DNA of 64,000 bases, from contig LR134353.1 in the NCBI GenBank assembly GCA_900637135.1, positions 2,728,001 through 2,792,000 of the forward strand. The letters are read 5' to 3'. Shown here piece after piece: positions 29,417 to 44,272 of this stretch. Each line of letters opens with the position of its first letter. The stretch's first letter is position 1. Below the pieces are notes generated by a model. That model did not search any database. It was not told the DNA's origin and saw only the letters and a program-made list of their open reading frames with translations. A program made the position numbers and the translations under genes. This DNA is from Mycolicibacterium flavescens (GTDB lineage Bacteria > Actinomycetota > Actinomycetes > Mycobacteriales > Mycobacteriaceae).

Positions 29417-30601
29417 CTAGGTGACCCAGCCCTGGACCCACAGCGAGAAGCGGTTCCAGTAGTCCACGATCCAGTCCAGCAGCGCGGCGTCGACACGTGC
29501 CACCCACAGCGCAACGATCACCGCGATCAACACGGCGAGCACCAGCAGCGCGATCGCTCCGCCCGACACCCGGCTGCGGTACAGCGTGGCAACGGCTTTG
29601 GCGTCGACGAGCTTCTCCCCCACCTTGAGCCGGGTCAGGAATGTCGACGGGTTGCTCTGCTGGCGCGCGCGGTCGAAGAACTCCTCGATGCTGGCGGTGT
29701 GGCCGGCAGTGACGATCAGCGACGCACCGTGATGGTCGCACAGCAATAACGCCAGGTCGGCGGCCGATCCCGCAGCAGGAAACGTCATCGCCCCGACCCC
29801 GAGGTCCTGGATTCGTTCGAGACCGGCGGCGTGCCCGTCGGCATCGGCGGGCAGCACCACCTGCGCCCCGGACCGCAGCACCTCGGCGCTCATCTTGTCG
29901 GGGTCGCCGACGATGAGTTGGGGCCGGTAGCCCGCCTTGCGCAGCACGTCGGCGCCGGTACCGACGCCCACCAGCACCGGTTGGTACTCCTTGATGAAGG
30001 GTTTGAGCGCTTTGAGGTCGATGGCGGCATCGACGTCCTCGGCGACTATCACGACGTGGCGCCGGTTGAGGTCGACGTCGATGTCGGGGATGCCGATGCC
30101 GTCGATCAGCAGCGGGCTCTCACTGCGGATGAATTCGATGGTGTTGCCCGCGAACGCCTCGAGATGGGCCACCAACCCGCTCTTGGCCTCGTGCATCAGC
30201 TCATGGATTTCGTGATCGGTGCGCTCGACGCCCAGCACGAGGCGCCGATCACCGGTGTAGATGCCGCCCTCGTGCAGACGCACCCGCGCGCCGTCCTTGA
30301 CCTTCTTGAAGACGTCGTCGCCGGTGTCGTCGATCAGGGTGATCCCGTTGGCGACCAGAACCTCGGGCCCCAGGTTGGGATAGCGCCCGGAGATGGAGGG
30401 CGAGGCGTTGACCACGCCGGTGACACCGGCCTCGACGAGCGCATCTGCGGTGATGCGGTCGAGGTCGAGGGCGTCGATGACGACGATGTCGCCGGGGGTG
30501 ACGCGTCGCAGAAGTCGATCGATGTCGCGGTCGACTCTGGCCGTGCCGGTGATGCCCGGACGTGAGCTGGCATTACGAGATAGCAGCGCTGACATCTTCA
30601 T
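29417..30601 (-). CDS. steA: SteA-like cell division protein (Rv1697-like)
   Basis: A 394-residue protein. The N-terminal region (VDRDIDRLLRRVTPGDIVVIDALDLDR) and the middle (QLIVGDPDKMS, LLLCDHHGASLIVTAGH) form a thiamine pyrophosphokinase-like fold, and a membrane helix (IALLVLAVLIAVIVALWVA) lies near the C terminus. In corynebacteria SteA with SteB stimulates peptidoglycan hydrolysis at septation. ATG at 30601 or the third codon ATG could start it. It heads the operon steA-mctB-pyrG-nudix-xerD. Confidence 0.92.
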   Translation of the reverse strand: MKMSALLSRNASSRPGITGTARVDRDIDRLLRRVTPGDIVVIDALDLDRITADALVEAGVTGVVNASPSISGRYPNLGPEVLVANGITLIDDTGDDVFKKVKDGARVRLHEGGIYTGDRRLVLGVERTDHEIHELMHEAKSGLVAHLEAFAGNTIEFIRSESPLLIDGIGIPDIDVDLNRRHVVIVAEDVDAAIDLKALKPFIKEYQPVLVGVGTGADVLRKAGYRPQLIVGDPDKMSAEVLRSGAQVVLPADADGHAAGLERIQDLGVGAMTFPAAGSAADLALLLCDHHGASLIVTAGHTASIEEFFDRARQQSNPSTFLTRLKVGEKLVDAKAVATLYRSRVSGGAIALLVLAVLIAVIVALWVARVDAALLDWIVDYWNRFSLWVQGWVT

Positions 30602-30681
30602 GCGCCGATTTTGTCGAGATCAGCGAGCTATCTGTCGGAGGCGCGCCGTATCATCTGTCCCTTTTGTCACACACGTAACAC

Positions 30682-31062
30682 TCAGCGGGATGGTTCGAAC
30701 AATTCCACGAGATTGCCGGACGGATCAGAGACCAAGGCTTGACGCCCGCCGCGGCCCGTGATGACGTCCCCGCGAAAACGCACGCCGGCGTCGGAGAGCC
30801 GGGAGACGGTGTCGTCAAGGTCGTTGACTTCCAACTGGATTCGATTCCAGCCGCCAGGAACGGGCCGGCTGCCGTCGCTGAGCGTCTCCCCCGCTCCGCC
30901 TCCGCCGCCGGGTGAGTTCAACAGCAGCCGCAACTCGTCGCGATGGAGCATGGCGAACCCGGGTCCGGGTCTGAAGTCCACGTCAAAGCGAAAGTGATTG
31001 GTGTAGAACTGGACGGCTGAATCGACGTCATCCACTATGTAGCGAACACTAACAGTACTCAT
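30682..31062 (-). CDS. VOC (glyoxalase/bleomycin resistance) family protein
   Basis: A 126-residue two-module VOC protein: module 1 TVSVRYIVDDVDSAVQFYTNHFRFDV, module 2 WNRIQLEVNDLDDTVSRLSDAGVRF ending DPSGNLVELFEP with the metal Glu. Family members isomerise or cleave small molecules, or bind and sequester drugs. AGGAGG lies 9 bases before the ATG. It is divergent from a TetR gene with a palindrome between them, so it is probably the target of that repressor. In M. tuberculosis recN and Rv1697 are neighbours without such a pair. Confidence 0.88.
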   Translation of the reverse strand: MSTVSVRYIVDDVDSAVQFYTNHFRFDVDFRPGPGFAMLHRDELRLLLNSPGGGGGAGETLSDGSRPVPGGWNRIQLEVNDLDDTVSRLSDAGVRFRGDVITGRGGRQALVSDPSGNLVELFEPSR

Positions 31063-31080
31063 AAGTGCACCTCCTAAGGG

Positions 31081-31093
31081 TTATGATACATAA
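31081..31093. promoter_or_regulatory. Candidate TetR operator and divergent promoters
   Basis: TTATGATACATAA is a palindrome (TTATG / CATAA) in the 31-bp gap between VOC and TetR. It holds TATGAT on the plus strand, 6 bases before the TetR ATG (leaderless start), and TATCAT on the minus strand toward VOC. A repressor bound here would block both promoters. Confidence 0.6.
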
Positions 31094-31669
31094 ATGTCCC
31101 AGATAGGTCGACTCGATCCGCGCGCAGAACACTCTCGCCGGACAATCCTTCGCGCCGCACTCGACGAGTTCGCCGAGGTCGGCTACGCCGGGTTCCGGAT
31201 GGAGTCTGTCGCCGCTCGGGCGCGCGTGGGCCGCAGCACGTTGTATCGGCATTGGCCGGACAGGACTGCGTTGATCGCCGACGCTCTCGAGACTCTCAAT
31301 GTTCAGCCGAACCCCGGGCGGGAAGCACCCACCGGGACGGCACGCGAGCAGGTTCAGATTCTGCTGGAGCACCTCGCCGCCGCCCTGAGCGATTCCGCAG
31401 TCTCGGCCTGCATTCCCGCGCTCGTGCACGCCGCGGAGACCGAACCCGACATCCGCCGGTTCTTCCATGAATATTCGGCGCTACGACGCCGGCGGCTCAC
31501 CGCCACCATCGCCTCCGGTGTCAGTGACGGGCAGTTTCCGGCCCGCGTCGATCCCGAGGCCGCATCCGTGGCGCTGTCGGGTGCCCTGTTCTACCGGCGC
31601 CTGGCGAGCGACGAAGCCGTCGAGCCGAAATTCCTCAGCGCGCTGATCGACACGGTGCTGGGCGGCTAA
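31094..31669 (+). CDS. TetR family regulator
   Basis: A 191-residue regulator. The N-terminal HTH is RRTILRAALDEFAEVGYAGFRMESVAARARVGRSTLYRHWPDRTALIADAL, followed by a helical ligand domain. ATG at 31094 follows directly on the palindrome at 31081-31093, with no ribosome site, so the mRNA is probably leaderless. It likely controls itself and the divergent VOC gene. The 3' end overlaps recN by 4 bp. Confidence 0.92.
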   Translation: MSQIGRLDPRAEHSRRTILRAALDEFAEVGYAGFRMESVAARARVGRSTLYRHWPDRTALIADALETLNVQPNPGREAPTGTAREQVQILLEHLAAALSDSAVSACIPALVHAAETEPDIRRFFHEYSALRRRRLTATIASGVSDGQFPARVDPEAASVALSGALFYRRLASDEAVEPKFLSALIDTVLGG

Positions 31670-33450
31670 CCGCCTTCGGCGCGCTCGTTCTGCGCCGCCT
31701 CGAGCAGCTCGCGGGCGTGGGCGCGGCCGCTGTCGGATTCGCCGAGCCCGGCCAGCATGCGCGCCAGCTCGGCCACCCGCTCCTCGTCGTCGAGGCGCCG
31801 AACCCCGCTCCTCGGGGACTTTCGGCCACCGCTGTCGGTGCTTTTCCCACCCTCTCCCCCGACGACGAGGTGCACGTCGGCATAGGCGGCGACTTGCGGC
31901 AGGTGCGTGACGACGATGACCTGATGGGTGCGGGCCAGCCGGCCCAACCGACGGCCGATCTGCACCGCTGCCCGGCCTCCGACTCCGGCATCGACCTCGT
32001 CGAACACCATCGTGGTTCCCTCCGCCGACGAGGACAACACGACCTCGAGTGCCAGCATGACCCGCGAGAGTTCACCGCCCGATGCGCTCTTGTGTAGGGG
32101 CAGAACATCGGTGCCGCGAGTGGCGAAGCCGAACTCGACATTGTCGACGCCGTCGCGGCCGGCATGCACCGTCTCGCCCGACGCCAACACGACCGGCGCC
32201 GAGTCGTCGGCGCGCGCGAGCAGCGGGCCCACGGACACGGTGAACACCGCGCCGGCCATGGCCAGCCCGGACAGTTCCGCGGTCACCGCCTTGGATAGAC
32301 CCTTGGCGGCCTTGGTTCGGGCCTTGGTGAGGTCGGCGGCTGCGGCGACGGTCTTCGCCTCGAGTTCGTCGACCCGATGTTGCAGACCGGCGAGCGCTTC
32401 CTCGGACACGTCGAGTTGATCGAGCCGTTCCCGGGACTCACGGGCCCACTCGAGCACCCCGTCGATGTCGGCGGCGTACTTGCGGGTGAGGGAACGGAGT
32501 TCGGCTTGCCGGGCGAGCTTGGTCTCCAGCGCGCTGGTGTCGGTCGGCAGCCCGGACAGATAGGTGCCGAGTTCGCCGCTGACATTGGTGATCACGGCGA
32601 TGGCTTCGCTGAGCTGCTCGGCCAATGCGGTCAACGAGGTGTCTTCAGTGGCCTCCAGCGCCGATTTGGCCTGTGCGACACCATGGGCCGCGGACACGGC
32701 GTCGGGCGAGGGGTCGTCGGGTCCTGCGAGGGCAGCCCGGGCGATCTGGGCTGCGTCGCGTAATGCGTCCAGTTCGGAAAGCCGCCGGATGTCGTCGACG
32801 AGCGCGGCATCCTCACCCGGTTGCGGTGCGGCCGCGTCGATTTCGTTGAGCCCGAACTTCAGCCGGTCGGCTTCGAGCGCCAGCTCCCGCGCTCGCTGTG
32901 TGCGGTCCAAGAGATCGCGCCGGGCCGACAGCCACTCCTCCCGCACGCGGCGGTACTTCTTCAGCTGCGTCTCGACATCGGCGAACCGGTCGAGCGCGCC
33001 GCGTTGTTCATCGGGGCGCATCAACCGCAGCTGGTCGTTCTGCCCGTGCAGCGTGAGCAGTTCGGCGGTGAAGCTGCTCAGCGATTTGGCCGGCACGCTG
33101 CGGCCGCCCAGATAGGCGCGCGACGGGCCGTCGCGGCTGACCGAGCGGGCCGCGATGACCGAGCCGTCGTCGTCGCGTTCGGCGCCGGAGCTGTCGAGGA
33201 TCTCATCCACCAGCGACGCCACGCCATCACCGAGTTCGGTTGTGGTGAAACGTCCTTCGACAACCGCACGGTTGTCCCCGGAGCGCACCCTGGTGGCGTC
33301 GGCGCGTGCGCCGCCGAGCAGGTGCAGACCGGTGACCACCATCGTCTTGCCGGTACCGGTCTCGCCGGTCAGCACGGTGAAACCGACGTCGAATTCAGCG
33401 GTCGCGGCGCTGATCGCGCCCAGTGACTCGATACGGATCTCGGAAAGCAC
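31666..33450 (-). CDS. recN: DNA repair protein RecN
   Basis: A 594-residue SMC-like ATPase of double-strand break repair. Walker A is LTGETGTGKTMVV near the N terminus. Long helical arms follow (RRVREEWLSARRDLLDRTQRARELALEA). The ABC signature is SGGELSRVMLAL and Walker B is TMVFDEVDAGVGG. GTG at 33450 overlaps the nadK stop by one base (TAGTG); an in-frame upstream extension falls inside nadK. Last gene of the TPR-HAD-tlyA-nadK-recN string. Confidence 0.95.
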   Translation of the reverse strand: MLSEIRIESLGAISAATAEFDVGFTVLTGETGTGKTMVVTGLHLLGGARADATRVRSGDNRAVVEGRFTTTELGDGVASLVDEILDSSGAERDDDGSVIAARSVSRDGPSRAYLGGRSVPAKSLSSFTAELLTLHGQNDQLRLMRPDEQRGALDRFADVETQLKKYRRVREEWLSARRDLLDRTQRARELALEADRLKFGLNEIDAAAPQPGEDAALVDDIRRLSELDALRDAAQIARAALAGPDDPSPDAVSAAHGVAQAKSALEATEDTSLTALAEQLSEAIAVITNVSGELGTYLSGLPTDTSALETKLARQAELRSLTRKYAADIDGVLEWARESRERLDQLDVSEEALAGLQHRVDELEAKTVAAAADLTKARTKAAKGLSKAVTAELSGLAMAGAVFTVSVGPLLARADDSAPVVLASGETVHAGRDGVDNVEFGFATRGTDVLPLHKSASGGELSRVMLALEVVLSSSAEGTTMVFDEVDAGVGGRAAVQIGRRLGRLARTHQVIVVTHLPQVAAYADVHLVVGGEGGKSTDSGGRKSPRSGVRRLDDEERVAELARMLAGLGESDSGRAHARELLEAAQNERAEGG

Positions 33451-34373
33451 TACTGCCCGCGCCACCCCGTGACCGGCAAGCGAAACTTGCGCACCAGGCG
33501 GTCGGTGAACGGTGCGCTGTCGAGGCGTACCCACTTCACCGGGGTTCCGCACCGGGTGACCTCCACGCGTCCGCCGGCTGGAACCACCATCTCGCGGCGC
33601 CCATCGCAGAACACCAACGCGTCGTGGCTCCTTGCCTCGACCTCGATCGCGATCGCCGATTCAGGGCTGGTGACCATCGGCCGGGCGAACAATGCGTGAG
33701 CGTTGTTCGGTACCACCAGGATTGCCTCGAGGTCAGGCCACACGATCGGCCCGCCGGCGGAGAACGCCCACGCCGTCGACCCGGTCGGCGTCGCGACCAG
33801 CACACCGTCGCAGCCGAAGGACGACACGGGGCGGCCGTCGACCTCGAGGACGGCTCCGAGCACTCCGAGCCGGGGCCCCTTCTCGAGGCTGGCTTCGTTG
33901 AGCGCCCAGCCGCGGTCGACGATCTCGCCGTCCACGCGCACCACGACGTCGAGCGTCATCCGCTCCTCGACGCGGTAATCACGCTTGACGACCCGGTCGA
34001 GCACCGTGTCGATGGAGTCGGCCTCCGCCTCGGCGAGAAAGCCGATACGACCGAGATTGACGCCGAGCACCGGGATTTCGACGTTGCGAGCGAGTTCGGC
34101 AGCGCGCAGGAAGGTCCCGTCGCCGCCGAGGACCAGGACGAGTTCGCAACCCTCGGCGGCGCGCTCGTCGGCGTCGACCACTTCGATCTCGACGCCGAGC
34201 GAGCGCATGTCGTCGGGCGAGACGGGAACGGGTCCGCGGTCGACGGCTTCGGCCGACAGAACTTTGAGACCAATTCCGTTGTCGCCAAGCACCTTCTGCA
34301 CGCGCCGGGCGACCTCGGTGACTTCGTCGCGGCCGGTGTGTACCACCATGAGAATTGCGCGGTCGGTGTTCAC
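33450..34373 (-). CDS. nadK: NAD kinase
   Basis: A 307-residue enzyme (ppnK, Rv1695 type) that phosphorylates NAD to NADP with ATP or polyphosphate. The motif [11 protein letters not shown] is at 83-93; the second conserved segment is [28 protein letters not shown] at 34373 overlaps the tlyA stop by GTGA, and the stop overlaps recN. Confidence 0.96.
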   Translation of the reverse strand: MNTDRAILMVVHTGRDEVTEVARRVQKVLGDNGIGLKVLSAEAVDRGPVPVSPDDMRSLGVEIEVVDADERAAEGCELVLVLGGDGTFLRAAELARNVEIPVLGVNLGRIGFLAEAEADSIDTVLDRVVKRDYRVEERMTLDVVVRVDGEIVDRGWALNEASLEKGPRLGVLGAVLEVDGRPVSSFGCDGVLVATPTGSTAWAFSAGGPIVWPDLEAILVVPNNAHALFARPMVTSPESAIAIEVEARSHDALVFCDGRREMVVPAGGRVEVTRCGTPVKWVRLDSAPFTDRLVRKFRLPVTGWRGQ

Positions 34374-35173
34374 TGCGGACCCTCCGCGACGGCGGTACGG
34401 ACGGCGGTCTCGAGGTCGTGTCCTTCCAATCCCCCGCCGGCGCGCAGGTGCAGGAAGTACTCCACGTTGCCGGACGGCCCGGGAAGCGGGCTCGCTGTCA
34501 CCGCGACCGGATACCAGCGCAGTTCGGCGGTGCGTCGGGCCACCGACAGGACCGCCTCGGCGCGCAACGCCGGATCGGTGACCACGCCTCCGGCACCGAC
34601 CCGGTCCTTGCCGACCTCGAATTGCGGCTTCACCATCGGAACGATATCGGCGTCAGGTGACGCGCACGACGTCAGCGCCGGCAGAACTGTGGTCAGTGAG
34701 ATGAACGACAGGTCGGCGACGATAAGGTCGACGGGGCCGCCGATCGCGTCGGCCGTCAGCTCACGCACATTGGTGCGCTCCATCACGGTCACCCGCGGAT
34801 CGTTTCGCAGCGACCAGGCCAGCTGTCCATAGCCGACGTCGGCGGCGATCACCTGGCGGGCGCCTCGGTCGAGCAGCACTTCGGTGAAGCCGCCCGTCGA
34901 TGCGCCGGCGTCCAGGCATCGCTTGCCGTCCACCGGGAGACCGAATGCGTCCAGTGCCCCGATCAGCTTGTGCGCACCCCGCGACACCCAAGTGCGCTCG
35001 TCGGCACCCTCGATGGTGAGGCTGGCCGTGACCGAGACGGCGGTCGCGGGTTTGGCGGCTGGCATCCCGTCGATGCTCACCCGACCCGCACCGATCAGCT
35101 CGGCCGCCTGCTGGCGGGACCGGGCCAACCCTCGTCGCACCAACTCGGCGTCCACTCGCGCGCGCCGTGCCAC
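34370..35173 (-). CDS. tlyA: rRNA 2'-O-methyltransferase TlyA
   Basis: A 267-residue enzyme with an S4 RNA-binding domain ([30 protein letters not shown]) and an FtsJ-like SAM domain ([10 protein letters not shown] at 87-96, [24 protein letters not shown]). TlyA methylates C1409 of 16S and C1920 of 23S rRNA, and its loss gives capreomycin resistance. Both rRNA targets are encoded a few kilobases away in this window. GTG at 35173. Confidence 0.95.
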   Translation of the reverse strand: MARRARVDAELVRRGLARSRQQAAELIGAGRVSIDGMPAAKPATAVSVTASLTIEGADERTWVSRGAHKLIGALDAFGLPVDGKRCLDAGASTGGFTEVLLDRGARQVIAADVGYGQLAWSLRNDPRVTVMERTNVRELTADAIGGPVDLIVADLSFISLTTVLPALTSCASPDADIVPMVKPQFEVGKDRVGAGGVVTDPALRAEAVLSVARRTAELRWYPVAVTASPLPGPSGNVEYFLHLRAGGGLEGHDLETAVRTAVAEGPQ

Positions 35174-35178
35174 GGCGC

Positions 35179-35376
35179 TCAGCCCTTCTCGACCGACTCG
35201 AGCGCCTGCACGAGCACGTCGTGCGCCTCTTCCAGCCGGGCCGCGAGCAGCTCGACGTCGTCGTCGGTCAGGTCCGCGAAACCCGAGCCTTCTTGCGCGG
35301 GGTCCGGCAGGTCTGCCAGCAACTCCGCGATCCGGGCGCGAATCTGTTCGGGATCGGTACTCATATCGAGGTTCAC
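35179..35376 (-). CDS. Small conserved protein (Rv1693-like)
   Basis: A 65-residue acidic helical protein (PEQIRARIAELLADLPDP; DDDVELLAARLEEAHDVLVQALESVEKG). GTG at 35376 overlaps the HAD stop by GTGA; the ATG at 35364 gives 61 residues and is an alternative. It sits between the HAD phosphatase and tlyA as Rv1693 does. Function unknown. Confidence 0.8.
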   Translation of the reverse strand: MNLDMSTDPEQIRARIAELLADLPDPAQEGSGFADLTDDDVELLAARLEEAHDVLVQALESVEKG

Positions 35377-36395
35377 GCTAGCTGATTCGACTCGGGAAGC
35401 AGGGACCAGCGTTGCAGGGCCTGTTGGGCGGTGTCGTCACCGGCGGTGATCGCGACCGACCGGCCGTCGAGGCCGGCGTTCCATACCGCATCGGCGGTGG
35501 CCCGCACCACTGACAGGGCGTCGCTGGGATCGTGGCCGGTGGAGTGCACCGTCACCGTCGGTGACGCGACGTCGATGCGCCAGGCGGGGTGGGCCTCGAT
35601 GCGCAATGCGGCCGACGAAGTGCCGAGCGACCGCAGATCAGCACCCAGATAGGTCGGCCGCTCCGAGGCCTGTGCATGGACGAGGTCGACGGCCGTGCTG
35701 ACGCCGGTGAGCACGAGCAGGCTGGGCAGTCCGGCGGCGTTGGCCCCGGCGATGTCGGTGTCGAGGCGATCGCCGATCACCAGCGGGGTCTGAAAGGCGC
35801 CTCGAGCCAGGGCATCGGTGAGCAGAGTCGGCTGCGGCTTGCCCGCCACCTGGGGTTCGCGGTCGGTCGCCGCGCGTAGCGCCGCCACCATGGATCCGTT
35901 GCCGGGCAACAATCCCCGTTCCGACGGCAAGGTCCGGTCGACATTGGCCGCTACCCACAGGGCGCCGGCCCGGACGGCCAAAGCCGCTTCGGCCAGATCG
36001 GGCCAACCGGTCTGCGGTGAGTGCCCCTGCACGACGGCGACCGGTCCGTCCGACCACTGTCGGACGGGCTTCAGCCCGACGCGAATGACCTCGTTGGCAA
36101 GAGCTTCGGTTCCGACGACGAGAACGACTGCCCCAGAGGGCAGTTGGGCCGCCAACAGCCGTGCGGCGCTCTGTGCACTGGTGACGATGTCCTCTGGTGC
36201 GGCGCGAAAACCCAGGGCGTGAAGATGTCGGGCGACGTCGGCGGGCTCACGCGAGGCGTTGTTGGTGACGTAGAGGGCGCGTGCGCTGATCGTGGCGAGC
36301 GTATCGACCGCTCCAACGGTGGCTTCGTGTCCTCGGAAGACGGTGCCGTCGAGGTCGAGCAGAAGGCAGTCGTGCTCATGTGCGAGGGCGTTCAC
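35373..36395 (-). CDS. HAD-family phosphatase (Rv1692-like, glycerol 3-phosphate)
   Basis: A 340-residue HAD hydrolase of the NagD/C2-cap type. LLLDLDGTVF gives the nucleophile Asp14 and Asp16; YVTNNASR is motif II; GKPQPTLL and VIGDRLDTDIAGANAAGL are motifs III and IV. Rv1692, in the same place in M. tuberculosis, was reported as a glycerol 3-phosphate phosphatase used in recycling polar lipids. GTG at 36395 stands one base after the TPR gene stop. Confidence 0.93.
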   Translation of the reverse strand: MNALAHEHDCLLLDLDGTVFRGHEATVGAVDTLATISARALYVTNNASREPADVARHLHALGFRAAPEDIVTSAQSAARLLAAQLPSGAVVLVVGTEALANEVIRVGLKPVRQWSDGPVAVVQGHSPQTGWPDLAEAALAVRAGALWVAANVDRTLPSERGLLPGNGSMVAALRAATDREPQVAGKPQPTLLTDALARGAFQTPLVIGDRLDTDIAGANAAGLPSLLVLTGVSTAVDLVHAQASERPTYLGADLRSLGTSSAALRIEAHPAWRIDVASPTVTVHSTGHDPSDALSVVRATADAVWNAGLDGRSVAITAGDDTAQQALQRWSLLPESNQLA

Positions 36396-36396
36396 C

Positions 36397-37176
36397 TCAG
36401 GAGAGCTCCGTGATGCGTTCTTCGGCGTCGGTCACACCCTCCAGGTCGGCGGCGGCGGCGTTGATGAACCACTGGAGCGCGTCCTCGCTGCGGCCAAGGG
36501 CCAGAAGCGTTTCGGCGTATACGTAGAACAGGCGCGCCGCGGTCTGTCCCTTACGGCTCGGATCCAGTTGCGGCGTCGACAGAAGCGCCAAGGCCTGCTC
36601 GTGCTGCCCGAGATCGGAGCGAGCCCCGGCCACAACGATTTTGAGCTCGTCGGCGTCGTCGCCGGTGAGCTGGGCGGCCTCGGGGCTGCGAGCCAACTCG
36701 ATCGCGCGCTCCGGACGTCCGACACCGCGTTCGCAGTCAGCGATCAGTGCGAGAAGGGATGATTTGCTACCCATCCGCCTGGCGGCGCGCAGTTCGGCGA
36801 GCGCCTGCGCCCAGTCGCCGCAGTGGTAGGCAGCGATACCGACCGCTTCGCGCACCGCGGGGATGCGGGCGGCGCGGTTGCGAGCGGCGCGGGCGTGTTC
36901 GAGTGCGGTCTGTGGATCGTCGTCGATGAGCTGGCCGGCGGCCACCAGGTGACGAGCCACGAAGTCGGCGGTCGAGCGGTCGAGTGTCGTCAGCTCGCCG
37001 CGCACGTCAGGCGCGAGTTGCCTTGGCTCGATGCCCTCCGGTATCGGCGGACCTGGCGGCTGACGGGATTCGTCGGGCTTGGGCTGCGCCCTTCGGGCCC
37101 GGTTCGGACCGGAGCTGCGGGGCGCTGACTGCTGTGGGCGGCGCCTGGCGTCGCCGTCCCTTCTGTCCTGAGCCAC
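36397..37176 (-). CDS. TPR-repeat protein (Rv1691-like)
   Basis: A 259-residue protein. GTG at 37176 follows AAAGG. Residues 1-45 are basic and Arg/Pro-rich and the rest consists of helix pairs of TPR type (ALEHARAARNRAARIPAVREAVGIAAYHCGDWAQALAELRAAR; QTAARLFYVYAETLLALGRSEDALQWF). It starts the operon that continues with the HAD phosphatase. The rRNA terminator at 37240-37269 shields it from rrn read-through. Function unknown. Confidence 0.88.
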   Translation of the reverse strand: MAQDRRDGDARRRPQQSAPRSSGPNRARRAQPKPDESRQPPGPPIPEGIEPRQLAPDVRGELTTLDRSTADFVARHLVAAGQLIDDDPQTALEHARAARNRAARIPAVREAVGIAAYHCGDWAQALAELRAARRMGSKSSLLALIADCERGVGRPERAIELARSPEAAQLTGDDADELKIVVAGARSDLGQHEQALALLSTPQLDPSRKGQTAARLFYVYAETLLALGRSEDALQWFINAAAADLEGVTDAEERITELS

Positions 37177-37239
37177 GTATGCCTTTCTACCCGATGGAGG
37201 AGTCTCGCGATAATGCGTAATGAATTGTCGCGAAATAGA

Positions 37240-37269
37240 ATTACCCCCCACGCAATCGTGGGGGGTAAT
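37240..37269 (-). terminator. Terminator of the rRNA operon
   Basis: A perfect 13-bp inverted repeat (ATTACCCCCCACG / CGTGGGGGGTAAT with a CAAT loop), followed on the minus strand by TCTATTT. It lies 12 bp beyond the 5S end and 64 bp before the TPR gene. Confidence 0.9.
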
Positions 37270-37280
37270 CCTAATTTGTG

Positions 37281-37396
37281 TTCGGCGGTGTCCTACTTTT
37301 CCGCCCGGGTGGGGCAGTATCATTGGCGCTGGCAGGCTTAGCTTCCGGGTTCGGGATGGGTCCGGGCGTTTCCCTGTCGCTATTGACCGCCGTAAC
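37281..37396 (-). rRNA. rrf: 5S ribosomal RNA
   Basis: The minus strand begins TTACGGCGGTCAATAGCG and ends CACCGCCGAA, pairing as the terminal 5S stem. It contains the actinobacterial 5S core (ACGCCCGGACCCATCCCGAA, GAAGCTAAGCC). About 100 bp follow the 23S end. Ends are accurate to a few bases. Confidence 0.92.
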
Positions 37397-37497
37397 TTTA
37401 TTCACTTTGTAGTGTCCCAGTTGGTGTTGGGAAGGGTGTTTTGGTGGTGGGGTGTGTTTGCGTGGTTGATACGCGTGGGTGTGGTTGCGAGTGTGTG

Positions 37498-42550
<5,053 letters not shown>

Positions 42551-42670
42551 CGTTCAGAACAATCTGACCAAACAGACACCAAAAACTGGCATCAAAAAAC
42601 ACCACACCCACAAACGGGAAAACAGGGCATGGCAAAAAACAACAACAAACAAAAACCACCAAACACACTA

Positions 42671-42687
42671 TTGAGTTCTCAAACAAC
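42671..42687 (-). promoter_or_regulatory. rrn antitermination boxA
   Basis: The minus strand reads GTTGTTTGAGAACTCAA, the boxA of mycobacterial rRNA operons, bound by NusB-NusE to form the antitermination complex. It precedes 16S by about 120 bases. Confidence 0.85.
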
Positions 42688-42831
42688 ACACCCGCACGGC
42701 CGCGCCACTAGTCCGCGGCTTTCAAGCCGCGTACTCGTAGTGCGGACGCTCAGGAACCCACCGAAGTTGGATTTCCCTCTGGGAGTCGCCGCGCTCTTCG
42801 GGCTTGGCCCGTGTCGCAGCGACGAGTCCAT

Positions 42832-42860
42832 AAGTTACGTGAGGGAAAAGTAGGAGTCAA
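42832..42860 (-). promoter_or_regulatory. rRNA operon promoter
   Basis: TTGACT (42860-42855) and TAACTT (42837-42832) with a 17-bp spacer on the minus strand. Transcription would start near 42,825, about 275 bases before 16S. Only this one strong promoter is seen after tyrS. Confidence 0.8.
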
Positions 42861-42979
42861 ATGGCCTGATAGAACGGGTTTTTCAGATCGATACCCGTCG
42901 CGCGCACCGGAGTGCGTTGGCTCCTACCGAGGGGTTCAACGCTTCCCCCCGCGTTATTGTTCCCGCCTCGCTCGAGCCC

Positions 42980-44254
42980 TCAAGCCACCCGTTCGATGCC
43001 GGCGATGTTGCGCTTACCGCGACGCAGCACCAGCCACCGCTCATGCAGGAAGTCAGCGGGCTGTGGAACCCATTCTTCGCTATCGACCCGGGCGTTGTTG
43101 ACGTAGACGCCGCCTTCGGCGACGGTGCGCCTGGCGGCACCCTTGCTCGGCGAGAGCCCACTGGCCACGAGCAGGTCGATGATCGTGTCGGGCCCGCCGG
43201 GGTCCAGCTGAGCTACGGCGGCCTCGCGCAGCGCGGCACCCAGTGTCGGCTCGTCCAGCTCTGCCAGCTCGGCCCGGCCGAAAAGAGCCCGGCTGGCGTG
43301 CTCGACGGACTGCGTCGCGGCTTCGCCGTGCACCAACGTGGTGAGCTCGCGCGCCAGGCGTCGCTGCGCGGCACGTTCGTGGGCCCGTTTCGCCGTCGCC
43401 TGTTCCAGCTCGGTCAACTCCTCGGGCGACAGGAAGGTGAACCAACGCAAATAGCGGACGACGTCCGCGTCGGCGGTGTTGATGAAGTACTGGTACCAGG
43501 CGTACGGGCTCGTCATCTCGGGGTCCAGCCACAGGCTGCCGCCTCCGGTCGACTTACCGAACTTCTTGCCTTCGGAGTCGGTCACCAACGGGGTGGTCAG
43601 GGCGTGCACCGTGGCTCCGTCCTTCTGGCGGACCAGCCGGACGCCGGCGATGATGTTGCCCCACTGATCGGAACCGCCGATCTGCAGAGAACAGTCGTAG
43701 CGCCGATGCAGCTCCACATAGTCGTTGGCCTGCAGCAGCATGTAGCTGAACTCGGTGTAGGAGATGCCCTCGCCCTCGAGGCGGCGCCGGACGGTGTCGC
43801 GGTCGAGCATGACGTTGACAGAGAAGTACTTGCCGACGTCGCGCAGGAACTCGATCGCCGACAGCGGGCCGGTCCACGACAGGTTGTTCTCGATGACGGC
43901 CCCGGTGTCGGTGTCGTCGAACTCGACGAAGCGCTCGAGCTGCCCGCGGATACGGTCCGCCCATTCCGCGACGGTGTCGGCGGTGTTCAGCGTGCGCTCC
44001 CCGGCATCGCGGGGGTCACCGATCATGCCGGTCGCACCGCCTGCCAGAACGATGGGCCGATGGCCCGCCTGCTGGAAGCGGCGCAGTGTCAGCAGCGGGA
44101 TGAGATGGCCCGCATGCAGGCTCGGAGCGGTCGGGTCAAAGCCCGAGTAGACGGTGACCGGTCCGGCCCCAAGTGCTTCGGCCAGCGCGTCACGGTCGGT
44201 GGATTGCGCGATCAGCCCGCGCCACTCCAATTCGTCGAGGATCGACGTACCCAT
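42980..44254 (-). CDS. tyrS: Tyrosyl-tRNA synthetase
   Basis: A 424-residue class I synthetase. The HIGH motif is HAGH at 47-50 and the KMSKS loop is KFGKS at 231-235. The tyrosine pocket ([38 protein letters not shown]) is complete, and an S4 domain ([21 protein letters not shown]) ends the protein. Mpg lies 18 bp upstream. The rRNA operon follows on the same strand with its own promoter. Confidence 0.97.
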   Translation of the reverse strand: MGTSILDELEWRGLIAQSTDRDALAEALGAGPVTVYSGFDPTAPSLHAGHLIPLLTLRRFQQAGHRPIVLAGGATGMIGDPRDAGERTLNTADTVAEWADRIRGQLERFVEFDDTDTGAVIENNLSWTGPLSAIEFLRDVGKYFSVNVMLDRDTVRRRLEGEGISYTEFSYMLLQANDYVELHRRYDCSLQIGGSDQWGNIIAGVRLVRQKDGATVHALTTPLVTDSEGKKFGKSTGGGSLWLDPEMTSPYAWYQYFINTADADVVRYLRWFTFLSPEELTELEQATAKRAHERAAQRRLARELTTLVHGEAATQSVEHASRALFGRAELAELDEPTLGAALREAAVAQLDPGGPDTIIDLLVASGLSPSKGAARRTVAEGGVYVNNARVDSEEWVPQPADFLHERWLVLRRGKRNIAGIERVA

Positions 44255-44272
44255 GGGTGCGATCTTTCCGTA

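Larger units (their letters stand above)
42551..42979 (-). other. rRNA leader and tyrS-rrn spacer
   Basis: 429 bp between tyrS and 16S with no gene. It contains, in order of transcription, a weak stem near 42,874-42,898, the rrn promoter (42832-42860), a leader, the boxA (42671-42687) and an AT-rich tract up to the 16S 5' end. Confidence 0.8.
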
